From NCBI GenBank assembly GCA_018398765.1, contig JAHBMJ010001434.1, forward strand, positions 2,501-30,729: DNA of 28,229 nucleotides. Direction: 5' to 3'. Position numbers and translations under genes: made by a program. Source of the DNA: Chromera velia. Taxonomy: Eukaryota > Sar > Chromeraceae. The notes beneath the pieces are model-generated. The model was not told the origin of the DNA. It did no database searches and saw only the letters and a program-made list of their open reading frames with translations. Shown here piece by piece: positions 12,653-21,600 of this stretch; positions within the stretch are counted from its first letter, which is position 1; each line of letters begins with the position of its first letter.

Positions 12653-14656
12653 ATGGTGTACCTTCTACCTTCATGTGTGTGTGTTTGTTTGTGTGTCCGT
12701 GTATCAGACCATGAGCCAATTTTTCCACGCTTTTACCTCAAGAGGCTTCCATAATCACACACATTTTTCCTCCCATCCATGCATCAGAGGATTCTTTGTG
12801 CCGATAGCAGCTCCTTTGCATGGGCTTGCACCAATGGAACTCAGACAAACGCTCAAAGTCAGTGTACATGGAAATTTGCATCAATGCACAAATAGGACAC
12901 AACCTGCAGCGAGCCCTCACACGCATGCGTGTGATGACATACATGCATATGTTCATACGAGGCCCCCCCCCCTTCTGTCGGTCTGCAGGGATCGCAGTCT
13001 GAGTTGGACGACTCCTCCACTCTCCTCGCCCTCTGCACGGACTTCGTGAAGAACGCAGTCGCCACAGCCACAGCCAAGGCACTGGCTGAAGGCCTCTTAC
13101 CAGGTCTCCATCCAGACAGGCAGCAGGCTTCAGAAGGCATCGTAGGGAGGGAAGGGGAAACAGGGCCTGCACATCTTCCGGGTGGGGGGCAACCTGCGGG
13201 CCTTGGTGCAAATCTGAGTGGACAAAGAACAGAGCAGGAAACGGGGACACCCAACCCCTTCCCTGTATCTCAGCGTCCCGAGACAGAGGCCTCCGTGTCA
13301 CCCAGCGTGTCGACCAAACACCACAAAGCGGAACGATCTCCTGCTCTGTCTGTCCAGGTAGGTCAGTGGGAATACTGGACAGCGGTTTTGCAGGAAGGGG
13401 CGCTGAGGCGTTTTGGGGGGGGGAGGGGAAGCGGAAACATTCTACGGGGGAAACTCAATGACCTTTTTACTTTCATCGCGTGTGTCAAGGGCTTTCGTTG
13501 TGCGTTTGTATCACACACAGTGCATATGGAATATGTCAAATTCTACTTTCCATCCATGATCCTGTAAGCATTTTGCTTTTCCACTCACCGCATACCCCCC
13601 GAGAAAAGACACTCCATGCGCACCGTCCTATTTCCCTCTTCCCTTCCCCCCTGTCTGCAGGGTTCTCAGGCAAGCACAGAGACGCGAGAGGTGGTTTCTG
13701 CCGTCTCTGCCGACTTCCTCAGGTCCCTCTTTGCTGACGCAGCCATGCAGGCCCTCACACAGGCCCTGCCCGCAACGCTCACTGCAGAGAGCAGCAGAAG
13801 GCAGCCAGAAGACGCAGCGCCCCCCCCGTCCTCCTCCCATCCCTCACGTCCCGAGAGGCAACCGCAAACCCTAGAGCAGACACTACCACAGGCACCAGGG
13901 GGGCAGAATGCGGCTGGACTCTCACGAAATACAGAGACTCAGACAGAGAAGAAGCAGAAGAAGAAAATCAAACGCCTCATTCTGCCTGCTGCAGATGCCA
14001 ATGACGGCACCGACACTGCCGGCAGTGCAGTGGAGGCTGGCACCACCCATGCAACCGCACTCCCTCTCCAACAAGACCAGGGTCTCCAAACAGAGAGGAG
14101 AATTGGGAGAGGCCCCTCCCGACTTTCTTCGGGACGGCCAGGCGAGAGAAAAGAGGAGGGTTATGGCCCCAAATCTTCGAAACCTGCTGTTCTGTTCAAT
14201 GAAGACGAAGGTGACAAAGAGGGGGGAGGAACAGCAGTTGCGATTGTACAGACCGAATCTAGAAGCCGCGCACAAACTGTGCGTGTCGTGGATTCTGACG
14301 GGGCTCGTCGCAGCGTTGAAGGGACAAGACTGGTGCACAAATTGGTAGAGGGAGGGAGAGAGACAGATAGGGATGACAGTCATTCGGGACCTCACACGAC
14401 GGCAGCTGACCGAGGAGTGCAGACACGGGGCGCACGATTGAAGCCTGTCAGTAGGGGAGAGGTGGGAGATTTGCCTGGACAGGGTGGTACAGTAGGGGGA
14501 GAGATGGAGCAAGGAACGCAAACGCGCAGTAAAAGACGCACTCCAAGACCCCGTCAGGCAAATGGCGACAAAGATACGGTGTTGTCTGTTATGGCCCTGT
14601 ACGAAAGAGCATTAGAAGAAGCACAGAAAGCAGCAGCTGAGTCAAACACCCAGTGA
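4956..14656 (+). CDS. Large WD40-propeller protein with AKAP-like C-terminal helices (12-exon model)
   Basis: Model exons: 4956-4992, 5365-5499, 5784-5932, 6327-6426, 6937-7002, 7326-8167, 8468-10027, 10133-10193, 10259-10502, 10831-12562, 12989-13357 and 13661-14656. Together they give 2,097 codons including the stop, with matching phases at every junction. Residues 1 to about 550 form seven WD40-like repeats, enough for one propeller. Typical pieces are VGTVAFSRDSRLLAV then LSVWDLEE; DGMMRQWVI; EDGRWIACAGSDGKVRLFD, which is created by splicing; LLAVGLFDGRIMLLRV; and GHTGPINCLDF then LASGSADRSCRLWDL. About 1,500 residues of Pro/Ser/Arg/Glu-rich, probably disordered sequence follow, with amphipathic helices near residues 1473-1490, 1654-1680 and 1775-1805. 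WD40 propellers are protein-docking platforms, so a scaffold role is likely. No named orthologue is recognised. Exon 3, the end of exon 9 and exon 8 are the weakest parts. Confidence 0.8.
5365..5499 (+). CDS. WD40 gene exon 2, blade 1
   Basis: The exon follows a TTGTCTACAG acceptor and encodes LVSPVGTVAFSRD, RLLAVCTLEE and LSVWDLEEM, the ordered strands of one WD40 repeat. It ends ACCG before GTGGGA, in phase 1. Confidence 0.85.
5784..5932 (+). CDS. WD40 gene exon 3, blade 2 first half (tentative)
   Basis: The acceptor is GCATGCAG. In phase 1 the exon reads GCPLSALFFPDPFQEE, a WD40-like strand, then a charged insert, and ends SFSASLSQ before GTTCTT. Joined to exon 4 it gives SFSASLSQDGMMRQWVIPDG, as expected of a blade. 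The donor is weak, and an earlier exit at GTCGGG (phase 0) would also keep frame. Confidence 0.5.
6327..6426 (+). CDS. WD40 gene exon 4, blade 2 second half
   Basis: A CCTCCCTCCTGCAG acceptor precedes GATGGCATGATG, which encodes DGMMRQWVIPDGKGKEG. The Asp-Gly ... Trp pattern is the end of a WD40 repeat. A glycine/lysine-rich linker follows. The proposed donor is GTCAGT, in phase 1, matching exon 5. Confidence 0.75.
6750..6804. repeat. 24-bp tandem repeat inside WD40 intron 4
   Basis: Two copies of a 24-bp unit, CAGAATTCTTTTTCCATTTC plus AATA, stand at 6750-6773 and 6774-6797, differing at one base. A partial third copy begins at 6798. Each copy carries a GAATTC palindrome and the next one starts immediately. 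The pair looks like a recent local duplication with no coding effect. Confidence 0.85.
6937..7002 (+). CDS. WD40 gene exon 5, blade 3 first half
   Basis: The exon encodes PLGLAVTSTSCSEDGRWIAC and ends GCTG before GTCAGG. Joined to 7326 across phase 1 it makes EDGRWIACAGSDGKVRLFD, a near-ideal WD40 repeat. This join is the reason for choosing the early donor over reading on into the lower-quality downstream frame. Confidence 0.85.
7326..8167 (+). CDS. WD40 gene exon 6, blades 3 to 6
   Basis: After SDGKVRLFDRHRKGG comes a Pro/Ser/Arg-rich insert of about 110 residues. Two diverged blades follow: VCLAEVLFFPRHPSLLLSLS ending ALRVFDLSRL, and RLSVFCLP ending VVVGLLEVQYED. The first half of the next blade, VRTLKWTPG, begins near 8065. 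The exon ends LVPP before GTCAGT in phase 0. Long inserts between blades are common in alveolate proteins. Confidence 0.88.
8468..10027 (+). CDS. WD40 gene exon 7, blades 6-7 and start of the disordered tail
   Basis: A TTCTCTGCAG acceptor precedes SLLAVGLFDGRIMLLRV, which completes blade 6. Blade 7 is the most canonical: GHTGPINCLDFAPF, then LFLASGSADRSCRLWDLSKV near 8785-8840. The remaining 390 or so residues are basic, Ser/Pro/Arg-rich and without a recognised domain. The exon ends CHSCQ before GTGAGT in phase 0. Confidence 0.9.
10133..10502 (+). CDS. WD40 gene exons 8 and 9 (10133-10193, 10259-10502)
   Basis: Two small exons join the central tail to the long exon 10. Exon 8 (SFSSQRPNQPASRRKAEKPV) follows a CCTTGCAG acceptor and exits in phase 1 at GTGTGT. 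Exon 9 begins after GCATACAG and encodes HAFMLRTPPNALRRRVNEAD and an acidic stretch, LEELGLQMEF. Its donor must be GTCTGG at 10503 (phase 2) to match exon 10. The stronger-looking GTCAGT at 10499 is in the wrong phase. Confidence 0.6.
10831..12562 (+). CDS. WD40 gene exon 10, long disordered tail
   Basis: This open exon of 577 codons is rich in Pro, Ser, Arg, Gln and Glu. It carries one Cys-rich patch (CGMCGC near 11110-11130) that is too short for a known zinc finger. Near 12053-12094 it contains MAEEAAASAIDAVLGF, an amphipathic helix resembling the RII-binding peptide of human AKAP-Lbc, which has EEAA then VDAVI. The exon ends FSAQ before GTCAGT in phase 0. Confidence 0.85.
12604..12652. 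repeat. (CT)n/(CCCT)n tract in WD40 intron 10
   Basis: A simple pyrimidine repeat sits just after the exon 10 donor, followed by GT-rich sequence. Translated frames across it are artefacts. Confidence 0.9.
12989..13357 (+). CDS. WD40 gene exon 11, AKAP-like helix A
   Basis: The exon starts GSQSELDDSSTLLALC and continues TDFVKNAVATATAKALAEGL. The pattern Cys-x-x-Phe-Val-x-x-Ala-Val-x-x-Ala follows the RII-binding spacing except for Cys at the first site. It is phase 0 at both ends (123 codons) and ends LSVQ before GTAGGT. Exon 12 starts the same way, which indicates exon duplication. Confidence 0.85.
13661..14656 (+). CDS. WD40 gene exon 12, AKAP-like helix B and stop
   Basis: A CCCTGTCTGCAG acceptor precedes GSQASTETREVVSAV and SADFLRSLFADAAMQALTQA. 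The segment SADFLRSLFADA fits the 12-residue RII-binding consensus at all six hydrophobic or small positions. About 270 low-complexity residues follow, then a short predicted helix (MALYERALEEAQKAAAES) and TGA at 14654-14656. Confidence 0.88.
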   Translation, partial: GSQASTETREVVSAVSADFLRSLFADAAMQALTQALPATLTAESSRRQPEDAAPPPSSSHPSRPERQPQTLEQTLPQAPGGQNAAGLSRNTETQTEKKQKKKIKRLILPAADANDGTDTAGSAVEAGTTHATALPLQQDQGLQTERRIGRGPSRLSSGRPGERKEEGYGPKSSKPAVLFNEDEGDKEGGGTAVAIVQTESRSRAQTVRVVDSDGARRSVEGTRLVHKLVEGGRETDRDDSHSGPHTTAADRGVQTRGARLKPVSRGEVGDLPGQGGTVGGEMEQGTQTRSKRRTPRPRQANGDKDTVLSVMALYERALEEAQKAAAESNTQ

Positions 14657-15692
14657 GCCTCTGAGCTTTTTCTATTTAAACAAACTTCAATAACTTTTAT
14701 TTATCAAGCTTTGACATTGCTAGTTAAATTAAGTTTGTCTGTCTACCTTTTATCAATCTTTCAAGTTATCGGCCAGCATAACTTAAATTTGTTTCAGACT
14801 GATCAAAAACAGACTTTATAGGTATAAACAAATTCATTGGTACAAGCCGAAATCTTGAAATGGACCATGGGGATTTCAATCCGAAACATAAGATCTTATC
14901 GTATTCTGAAAATTAGTTTTAAACCTAGTTTAGTCATATTTTTCAAAAAAATGGATCCATAAATTCAGTGTTAAATCAGTGTTGATGGATTCATTTAATT
15001 AAACAAACTTTTTTTTTTGATAAATCAATACTATAAAGTGTTGACTCGGAAGTCAAAACTAAAAATGTATACATGTTGCAAACCTAGAAGTTGAAGACTA
15101 GAACATTAATCCTAATCTTAATTAGATATCGAAATAGTAGCTATATAAAAGTACTAGGTAAAAGTACCTAATGCTATAGATCTTATGCTATGCCTAGTCA
15201 CGGGCCATGCTATGTATGTTATGCTGTGCGGGCAAAGGAATATAAATTAACTAATTATGTTTATGTCAACCTATTAAAATATTGATGTATATGTATAATA
15301 TAGTGTAAATCACGCACAATTTAATTGGTTGCTTCATTTTTTGCTAATTCTTTTTAGCTTCACTGTTATACAGTTTTGCCCGCGAATTCAAACAAACTTT
15401 AACAAAGTTTTGCATATTTTGAGGAACCTCTACAGGTTTATTCCTTTTCTGCTTACGCTTGATATACCCCACTCAGTACCACTGTGTGTGACTCCGCAAG
15501 CCTCAGGTTCTTGCACACTCGATTGGCCCAGAAACCATCATGTTGCCGCATCTGCCCCACGCATTGCAAGCACGAATTAAGTCTCTCTGTTACCGCTTTT
15601 CTTCTCCATTTCAAAGGCATTAATTGTAAGACGTGTAAGAATGAATTCTTTTGTGCCTGCGCGCTGTTAAGCTTCCACTCGTCACTGCATCC
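14657..15692. other. AT-rich spacer between convergent genes
   Basis: This AT-rich interval separates the 3' ends of the WD40 and glutaredoxin genes and presumably holds both polyadenylation regions. It has several TTTATTT and AATTAA runs and no frame with a recognisable product. No structured RNA gene was seen. Confidence 0.7.
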
Positions 15693-17392
15693 TTACGAAG
15701 CCCCCTCAAGCACTTTGTGTTCCTCCAAGAGCTTCTTCAATTCCCCCTTTCCGTGCATCTCCATCACAATGTCGCACCCCCCGATGAACTCCCCCCCCAC
15801 ATAGAGCTGCGGGATGGTGGGCCACTGGGAGTACTCCTTGATGCCCTCCCGAATCTGCGGGTGCTTCAGGACGTTCACAAACACGTAGTTCGAAAGACCG
15901 CATTCCTCAAGACAACCACAAACCTGCAGGCAGAAAGAATCAAAGAGAAAATGTCTCACAAAGAGCACGAAGGAACGCTCAGCGCGAGGATTGCACCTTT
16001 TGAGACAACCACACACCTGAACAAAAGACGTGATACTCACAAAACATGAAGACGGGTGGGTAGGTACAACATGCGGAGAGAGCACGAAGGCTTTGCACGG
16101 CATGGGAGCACGTTCGCGAACATTCGACACTCAGCAGGCTGGCTGCACTCTTCCAGACACCCACCACGTGCATGGCGGTATTACAGAGAGGAGAAAACGG
16201 CCATCTTTGCATGATGGAGCGAAAGGGGAGCAACAAAGCACAGCATTCAAAGAGGTTTGACCAGAAGGAAGAGCGAGGAGAAGAACGGCAGAGGTAGGGC
16301 CCTCATTTGGTTCTCTTCCTTCTTCCCTCCCCTAGTCTAGGAAGGCCTTCCGCTCCTCGCCTGTCCACACGTTGCTGTTTCTCTTTTCTCTCTCTTTTTC
16401 TTTCAGGGAGCGTGTCTTACCCCCAGTCCCTACGTTTTCGTTTCTCCACCTCTTTTTTTCACGATTTGTGATACTCTGTCTCCTGGAATGAAGACGAGAC
16501 AGAACATGTAGAGGCTTCTTTTTTCCTCCTTTTCTTTGCCTTCAGATAGTCAGAGAATCAACTCCACAATAATAAAGAAAACAAAGAATGTGGTCTCGCC
16601 AAACGGACACTCAAGAAATTCCCCCCTCCCNNNNNNCCCCCCCCCCCCCCCCCCCCCCCCCTCTCTCACACACGCACATACAAATTCACTCACGCACGCA
16701 CAGACACCAACAGTCAGGCATGGGGAGACCACGCAGACCCGCCCCCGACCATGCCAGTGGGGTCTCTGGCCACCGCTTTCTTCTCATGAAATCACAGAGC
16801 AAAGCGGCAGGAATTATGTATATCAGATACACAAACGGACACAAGAGCAAGACAAGTACGGAGGGGCAGCAGAAGGGTCCCATCAGACAGCCAACTCGAT
16901 CCCTTTCTCTTCCTTTTCTCGTCCGGCCGCCCTCAAATCAACGAGGCACTCATACATTTATCCATCGAATACGACTAGCAGGTCAATGTGAGCGCCCACC
17001 TTTTTGGAGAACCCGCACTCTGGTGCCTCAGGCGATCCCTTCATGAAGAGCACCATCACGTTTTCCTTCACGACCTTGTCAATCACGTCCTTCACCGTCT
17101 GCTGCGCTCCCTCGGGCTGGTTGGACTTCCTCTGAAAGTCCGGGTCCGAGTCCTGCTCCTCTCCCTTTCCCCCCGCAGTGGAGAATTCCCGTAGCTTTGC
17201 AGCTGGGGAGGAGACGGCTGAAGGTTTGGAGGCTTCCCGTTGCCCGAAGAAGAAATTGAACACACCCAAACTCGCAAATGTTCTTCCACTGCTCCCACCG
17301 GGAAACGACGGTACTTGTGTGGGAAGGCGTGTGTGCTGAAAGCCCGATGCGGGGGCATGGAACCGCGCAAGAGCTCTCACGTGACGCAACAT
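15693..17392 (-). CDS. GRX5: Monothiol CGFS glutaredoxin, mitochondrial GRX5 type (2 exons)
   Basis: Exon 1 is 17392-17000 (131 codons) and exon 2 is 15923-15693 (76 residues plus TAA), giving 207 residues. Glutaredoxins of this class bind a [2Fe-2S] cluster with glutathione and pass it on in mitochondrial iron-sulfur assembly. Visible features are the strand VMVLFMKG with glutathione-binding Lys118, the CGFS active site at 126-129, the cis-proline motif WPTIPQLYV at 165-173, and GGCD at 179-182. A basic, serine-rich N-terminus starting [18 protein letters not shown] looks like a mitochondrial transit peptide. The start was placed at ATG 17392-17390, because the longer frame opens only with GTG. 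The donor is AAAAAG before GTGGGC and the acceptor is TGCCTGCAG. The domain is complete with no missing key residue. A plastid location is an alternative. The next gene, at 18033, is divergent. Confidence 0.94.
15924..16016 (-). other. Duplicated 3' splice site: possible in-frame 31-residue alternative segment
   Basis: A second acceptor lies 93 bases upstream of the exon 2 acceptor. Both are followed by nearly the same sequence: GTGTGTGGTTGTCTCAAAAG upstream and GTTTGTGGTTGTCTTGAGGA at exon 2. The 93-base segment has no stop in frame and would add 31 residues beginning VCGCLKRC just after the CGFS helix start. It looks like a partial duplication of the exon start. The glutaredoxin fold is complete without it, so I treat the downstream acceptor as the normal one. 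Confidence 0.55.
16631..16661. other. Assembly gap (6 N) next to a poly-C tract in the glutaredoxin intron
   Basis: Six unresolved bases at 16631-16636 are followed by 25 C. A C-rich run also precedes the gap. The true length is probably not represented. No exon of the glutaredoxin is missing, because the protein is complete from the flanking exons. Confidence 0.98.
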
Positions 17393-18032
17393 CGGGAGGC
17401 GGTGCGAAGATGCAGAAGAAGAAATGCTCGGATGGATCCTCGACGGTTTCTGTCTCACTCTCTCCAGCTGTCTCCTGTTCTTCGGTTACGACACAGTTGA
17501 GGGATGCAAATTGAAAAAAAGAGGATCTGCAAAGCACGGTTCAATGCCGAACTTCGAACGACGGTTGGATTGATATCCGCGACAGCACAAAACTTTGTGA
17601 CAAAACAGTTCACTCTACGCCAGTGAATCTGCGAGCACGCGCGAAAAAGGGCCTCTCCTGTATCGGTAAGTTTTCATGCGTGCATGCAGTTATTTTCATC
17701 AGTGCATGTGTCACCCATGCATGCCCTCTCGACCTTCACGCCCACTATATATATGAATATAAAGCGAAGATCGATCGGAATGGTGTCGTCTTTCTCGTTG
17801 ATGTGCCTCGAAAGCACCCACAGGTGTACATGTTCACAGTGGTGCAGATCCCACTTGAGAAAGACTCAACCACGCCAAAGAGGGAAGGCCCACACACACA
17901 TGCACACAAAGGCAACAGTTGTTCCGAGTCAATAGAGAGAGACCTTCAAGGATCCAGTCTGATAAGGCACTCCAGGAATGAAGAGAAGAGAAACAAACTG
18001 AGGCAGTTTGTGCTGTCGTTTAGGCTTCTATA
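17393..18032. promoter_or_regulatory. Shared spacer between divergent glutaredoxin and microexon genes
   Basis: About 640 bases separate the two divergent start codons, so both promoters and 5' untranslated regions should lie here. The region is not strongly biased in composition. I see no defined TATA box or other motif that I would name. Placement is inferred from gene orientation only. Confidence 0.4.
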
Positions 18033-18143
18033 ATGGCAGCAGCCTTGCTTCTGAGGTTGCTTGTCTGGTGCCTCGTTGCTGCTGCCCTTTCAGTAGAGAC
18101 CAAGGAGAAGAAGTCGTTGTGGGGACTTCTCGGACTCAAAAAC
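18033..18143 (+). CDS. Microexon gene exon 1, signal peptide
   Basis: The exon is 37 codons from the first ATG after upstream stops. The hydrophobic core [16 protein letters not shown] is followed by [17 protein letters not shown]. Cleavage is likely near Ser20. It ends AAC before GTGAGT in phase 0. Confidence 0.85.
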
Positions 18144-18527
18144 GTGAGTATCGCTTTGGCCTCAAGCATCAGTTGCTTGAGTCCTGTCTTTGTCGGCCTC
18201 TGCCTTAACCGTTCAACCTTGTCCCAGCCCTCCGCCCTCTCCTCCTTGCAGGTTCATGTTTACACGTACGTACGCACACATAACAGCATGCATGCATGCG
18301 TGTGTCCATGCAGTCAAGCAATCTCATGAAGAGAGTGCAGCTGCGTATTCCACCTTGTGTGCACGCATTTCCATGTGGTAAATGTCTGCCTTTGTGTGGC
18401 TGCATGTGTGACCACCTGTGTCTGCAAGTGTATACATATTTGTGCGTGTACATGCGTGTGCGTGAGTGCGTGCGTGTGTATGTTTGTGCGTATGTACGTG
18501 CGTGTCTATGTTTGTGCGTGTGTGTGT

Positions 18528-18570
<43 letters not shown>

Positions 18571-18649
18571 TGCGTGCGTGTGTGTGTGCGTGTGTGTGTG
18601 CGTGTGTGTGTGCGTGTCTGTTTGTGTGTGTGTGTGAGAGAGGGGGGGG

Positions 18650-18680
<31 letters not shown>

Positions 18681-21600
18681 AAAGGTAGGCAACAAAACAC
18701 TCATGGACCTATGTGTGAAGCATATTTCCACTGCTGTCTCCCATTGGAGGGTCACATGTTTTTCTAATTGTCAAACGCTCACTCCCTATGATGTTCGATG
18801 CGCGCATGCAGCGTTCAACAAAGAGCCCCTCACTCTCGGCCCAAGAGGGGGAAGGAAGGAATCCCACCACCCTTCGGGAATCTCAAGTCACTCCGAGTCT
18901 CACTCTATCACAGTTGGGAGAGCAGAAGGACAGAAAAGAAGAGAAGAGCAAGACTGTCGATGGTGAGGAGGACGACAAAAGGAGACGCCAGGCGTCTGCT
19001 TCGAGACTAAACAAAATCTTGTCTGCCCTGAGTGCCTCCAGCGCTGCCACTGCAAACAAAAAGGAATGGGAGGACCTGCGCCCGGGAGACCACCACAGTG
19101 AGGGATCAAAAGTAAGTCAAGAATTAATGCAGAGACGCCGTGAGGATTGGAAAAGAAAAACAACCGAGAAACAAGAAAGCAAAGAGTGGTCCTGAGGCCT
19201 CAAGACGTTGGTTGTTTTGCTTGACTTCTTCTCGTTTCTTCATTCACTTATCTTCTCTCTTTCGGCATCCAACCAGCAAAAGCCTGGCTACACCTGCTTT
19301 TTTCCTGTACGTATGTGAATACAGTTCGTATAGAGTGTGCTGTAGCGGGTCAGTCAAAAGTGCATTTAATTTATTCTTTTTTCTGAGAGTGCGCGCTCGA
19401 CGTGTCTGTAGTTTTTCTGTTGTGAAGCGCCCGCGGCCCTCCAAAGAGACGAATTCTTCCCAGATTTGCTTTCTCTCTCTGTTTTGTTCGGATTGCAACA
19501 GTGTCTCCGAATTAGGTGGGACAGGTGAGCATTTGAGTTGAGATACTTGAGTTCTCCGTCTACCCCCCCACGCACTTTTGTTGCAGGCCCCTTCTGACAC
19601 ACAAGGGACGTTGCTCCAAGAGGAGGAGGTGAGTGTGTAGTAATGAAAGAGCAGTAAGCCACCTTGTCAGTGAGGAAGTGGGCAGGTCGCAGAGTCAGCA
19701 AATCACCTGAAAGGCAAGTCAGCCTGTGAGTGAGTCCGCAATCCAGCATTTCAACCAGTCAGACAGTCATTAGTCTGTATGACAAGCATTCAATTAGTCA
19801 ATCAGTCACACACAAGAGCAACGAGTTGATCACTCGTCCTTGATGCACTCCTAAGTTGCGAAGCTGCCTTTCTTCATCAGAAGTTTTTGTCGTTTTTGCT
19901 TGTTGCACCCGCCTCTTTCTTTCTGAACATGACATGAATGATTTGTGAGGTATTTTTTGTCTGCCTCAATCCATCATAGCAGTCGCCTTTTGCTCCTGTC
20001 TCCCCCTACCCTCTATTACTCATAAAAGTCCCTCACCTCCAATGCATGTTTGCCTCCATTCATTCATTCATTCATTCATTCATTGTTTCGCAGGACGAGG
20101 AAGGCTCGAGCGCAGGCAACCCTGAACAAGTCAGTTATCAGCTGCAAGAGAGGAAGGACAATGGAAAAAATAGACTCTCAAAATCTTTGCGGACGTGTGC
20201 GTGGGAGTGCGCTTCTCTCCACAAATTGTTCCTTCTCTCACGACCTCTGAGTGGCTCTTACTCTCTTTCCCCTGTATCTTCTCTCCTCTTCTCTTTCCTT
20301 AATTCTGCCTAGCTTCTCTCGCTTCATGAGCAGACTCTCAGCCTTTCAAGTCAAAAAGATTGATGAAGGATCGACGAAAAAAAAAGATTCAGTGAGAGCA
20401 TGCAGGACGATTCGTTGCAGACTGCAGGCATGTTTTCAGTGCAGACCCGGTTATTCTCCCGTTAAGCTCAAAACAAGGACAATAGCTGTGATGTTGACGA
20501 AATGATGCATGAATATGAAAAAAGAGCGAGGCGCGGTTGACGAAAAAGTGAGGATAAAGAAACAGTACGAGCATCGAGCGCCTGCAGGTCTCCACATTTC
20601 TTTGAGACTTGCTGTGTGGGAATTTAAGCGATTAATTCGGCAGAAATTGTCCCGCCACGCTCCTCTGGCAGCTCCTGTGAATTCATTTGTTTGTAAAAGG
20701 TCTAGTGTAGTTGAGAGGCTGTGCAACATTGAAGGAACAAAAAAGACAGCTGGATGTATTCATTTGCATGTGCCTCATGCAACCAACGGATTCTTTTCTC
20801 CCGTTTGTTTCTTTTCTGAAATGAACTGCGTGCAGCAAGCAGCGGTCAGTGGACTCATTTCTTGCTCCCTGCCTGGCTGCTTCCGTGGTGTCAACTGGCC
20901 TTTTCTGCTCCCTTGGTGCTTCTTTCCCTGGGTCTATCACGCATCAGCTGATAAGTAACATATCCTTTGGTCTTCTCATTTCCATCTGAACCCGCACCTT
21001 CTCCCATTTCGAAGGGGGGCGCATTTGCCACACACACCCTGCAAGCTCTCTTTCCCTCCTTCTTGACGCATAGCCATTCATGGACCAATGATAACCCGGA
21101 ATGCATTCTGTCGACGTGTCGCATTCCCTTATGTGCACGGGCGCCTTTGTATTTATGCGCATGCAAGTGTTTCTTTTTCTTTTTGTATATCTCACTTTCG
21201 TCCCTCATTGACTCACTGCAGCAACGACAAGTGATGGAGGAGATGACAGACTTGGCCGTTAAGGTAGAAAGAGGGAAGGGGGGAGGGAAAGGACGAACAG
21301 GAAAGAAGAAAGAGCGAGAATGAGTTATTTAAATTTGCATCTCTTTTGGTGCTCTTTTCCAGAATGAGAGAGCACCCTCGAAGATTTAGTCTCACCGCGA
21401 CTGCCTTTCTCTGGCCGTTCATGTGAATCATGGAGTGTGTGGAACTGTTCAGCTCGTTTGCGTGCTACTTTCTCTCAGGTTAGATTGGTCGAAATATGTG
21501 GGACAGGCAGTGCAAATAAAAGACCTTATACAGGGGGCTGGATTGGAAAGAAATCTGATCGAGTTCTTTTCTCTGCCAACCTGCGTCCGGCCACCCGGGT

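Noticed and set aside
13922-14521. Minus-strand frame of 199 codons inside WD40 exon 12
   Set aside because: It is antisense to a well-supported coding exon. Cys/Ser/Leu-rich shadow translation is expected from the Arg/Glu/Ala-rich plus strand.
17393-17458. Longer glutaredoxin start giving 22 more residues
   Set aside because: The extra frame opens with GTG, not ATG. The downstream ATG at 17392 gives a normal basic transit peptide.
18296-18767. Cys-Val and His-Thr repeat frames
   Set aside because: They are translations of the GT/GA microsatellite in the first intron of the microexon gene.
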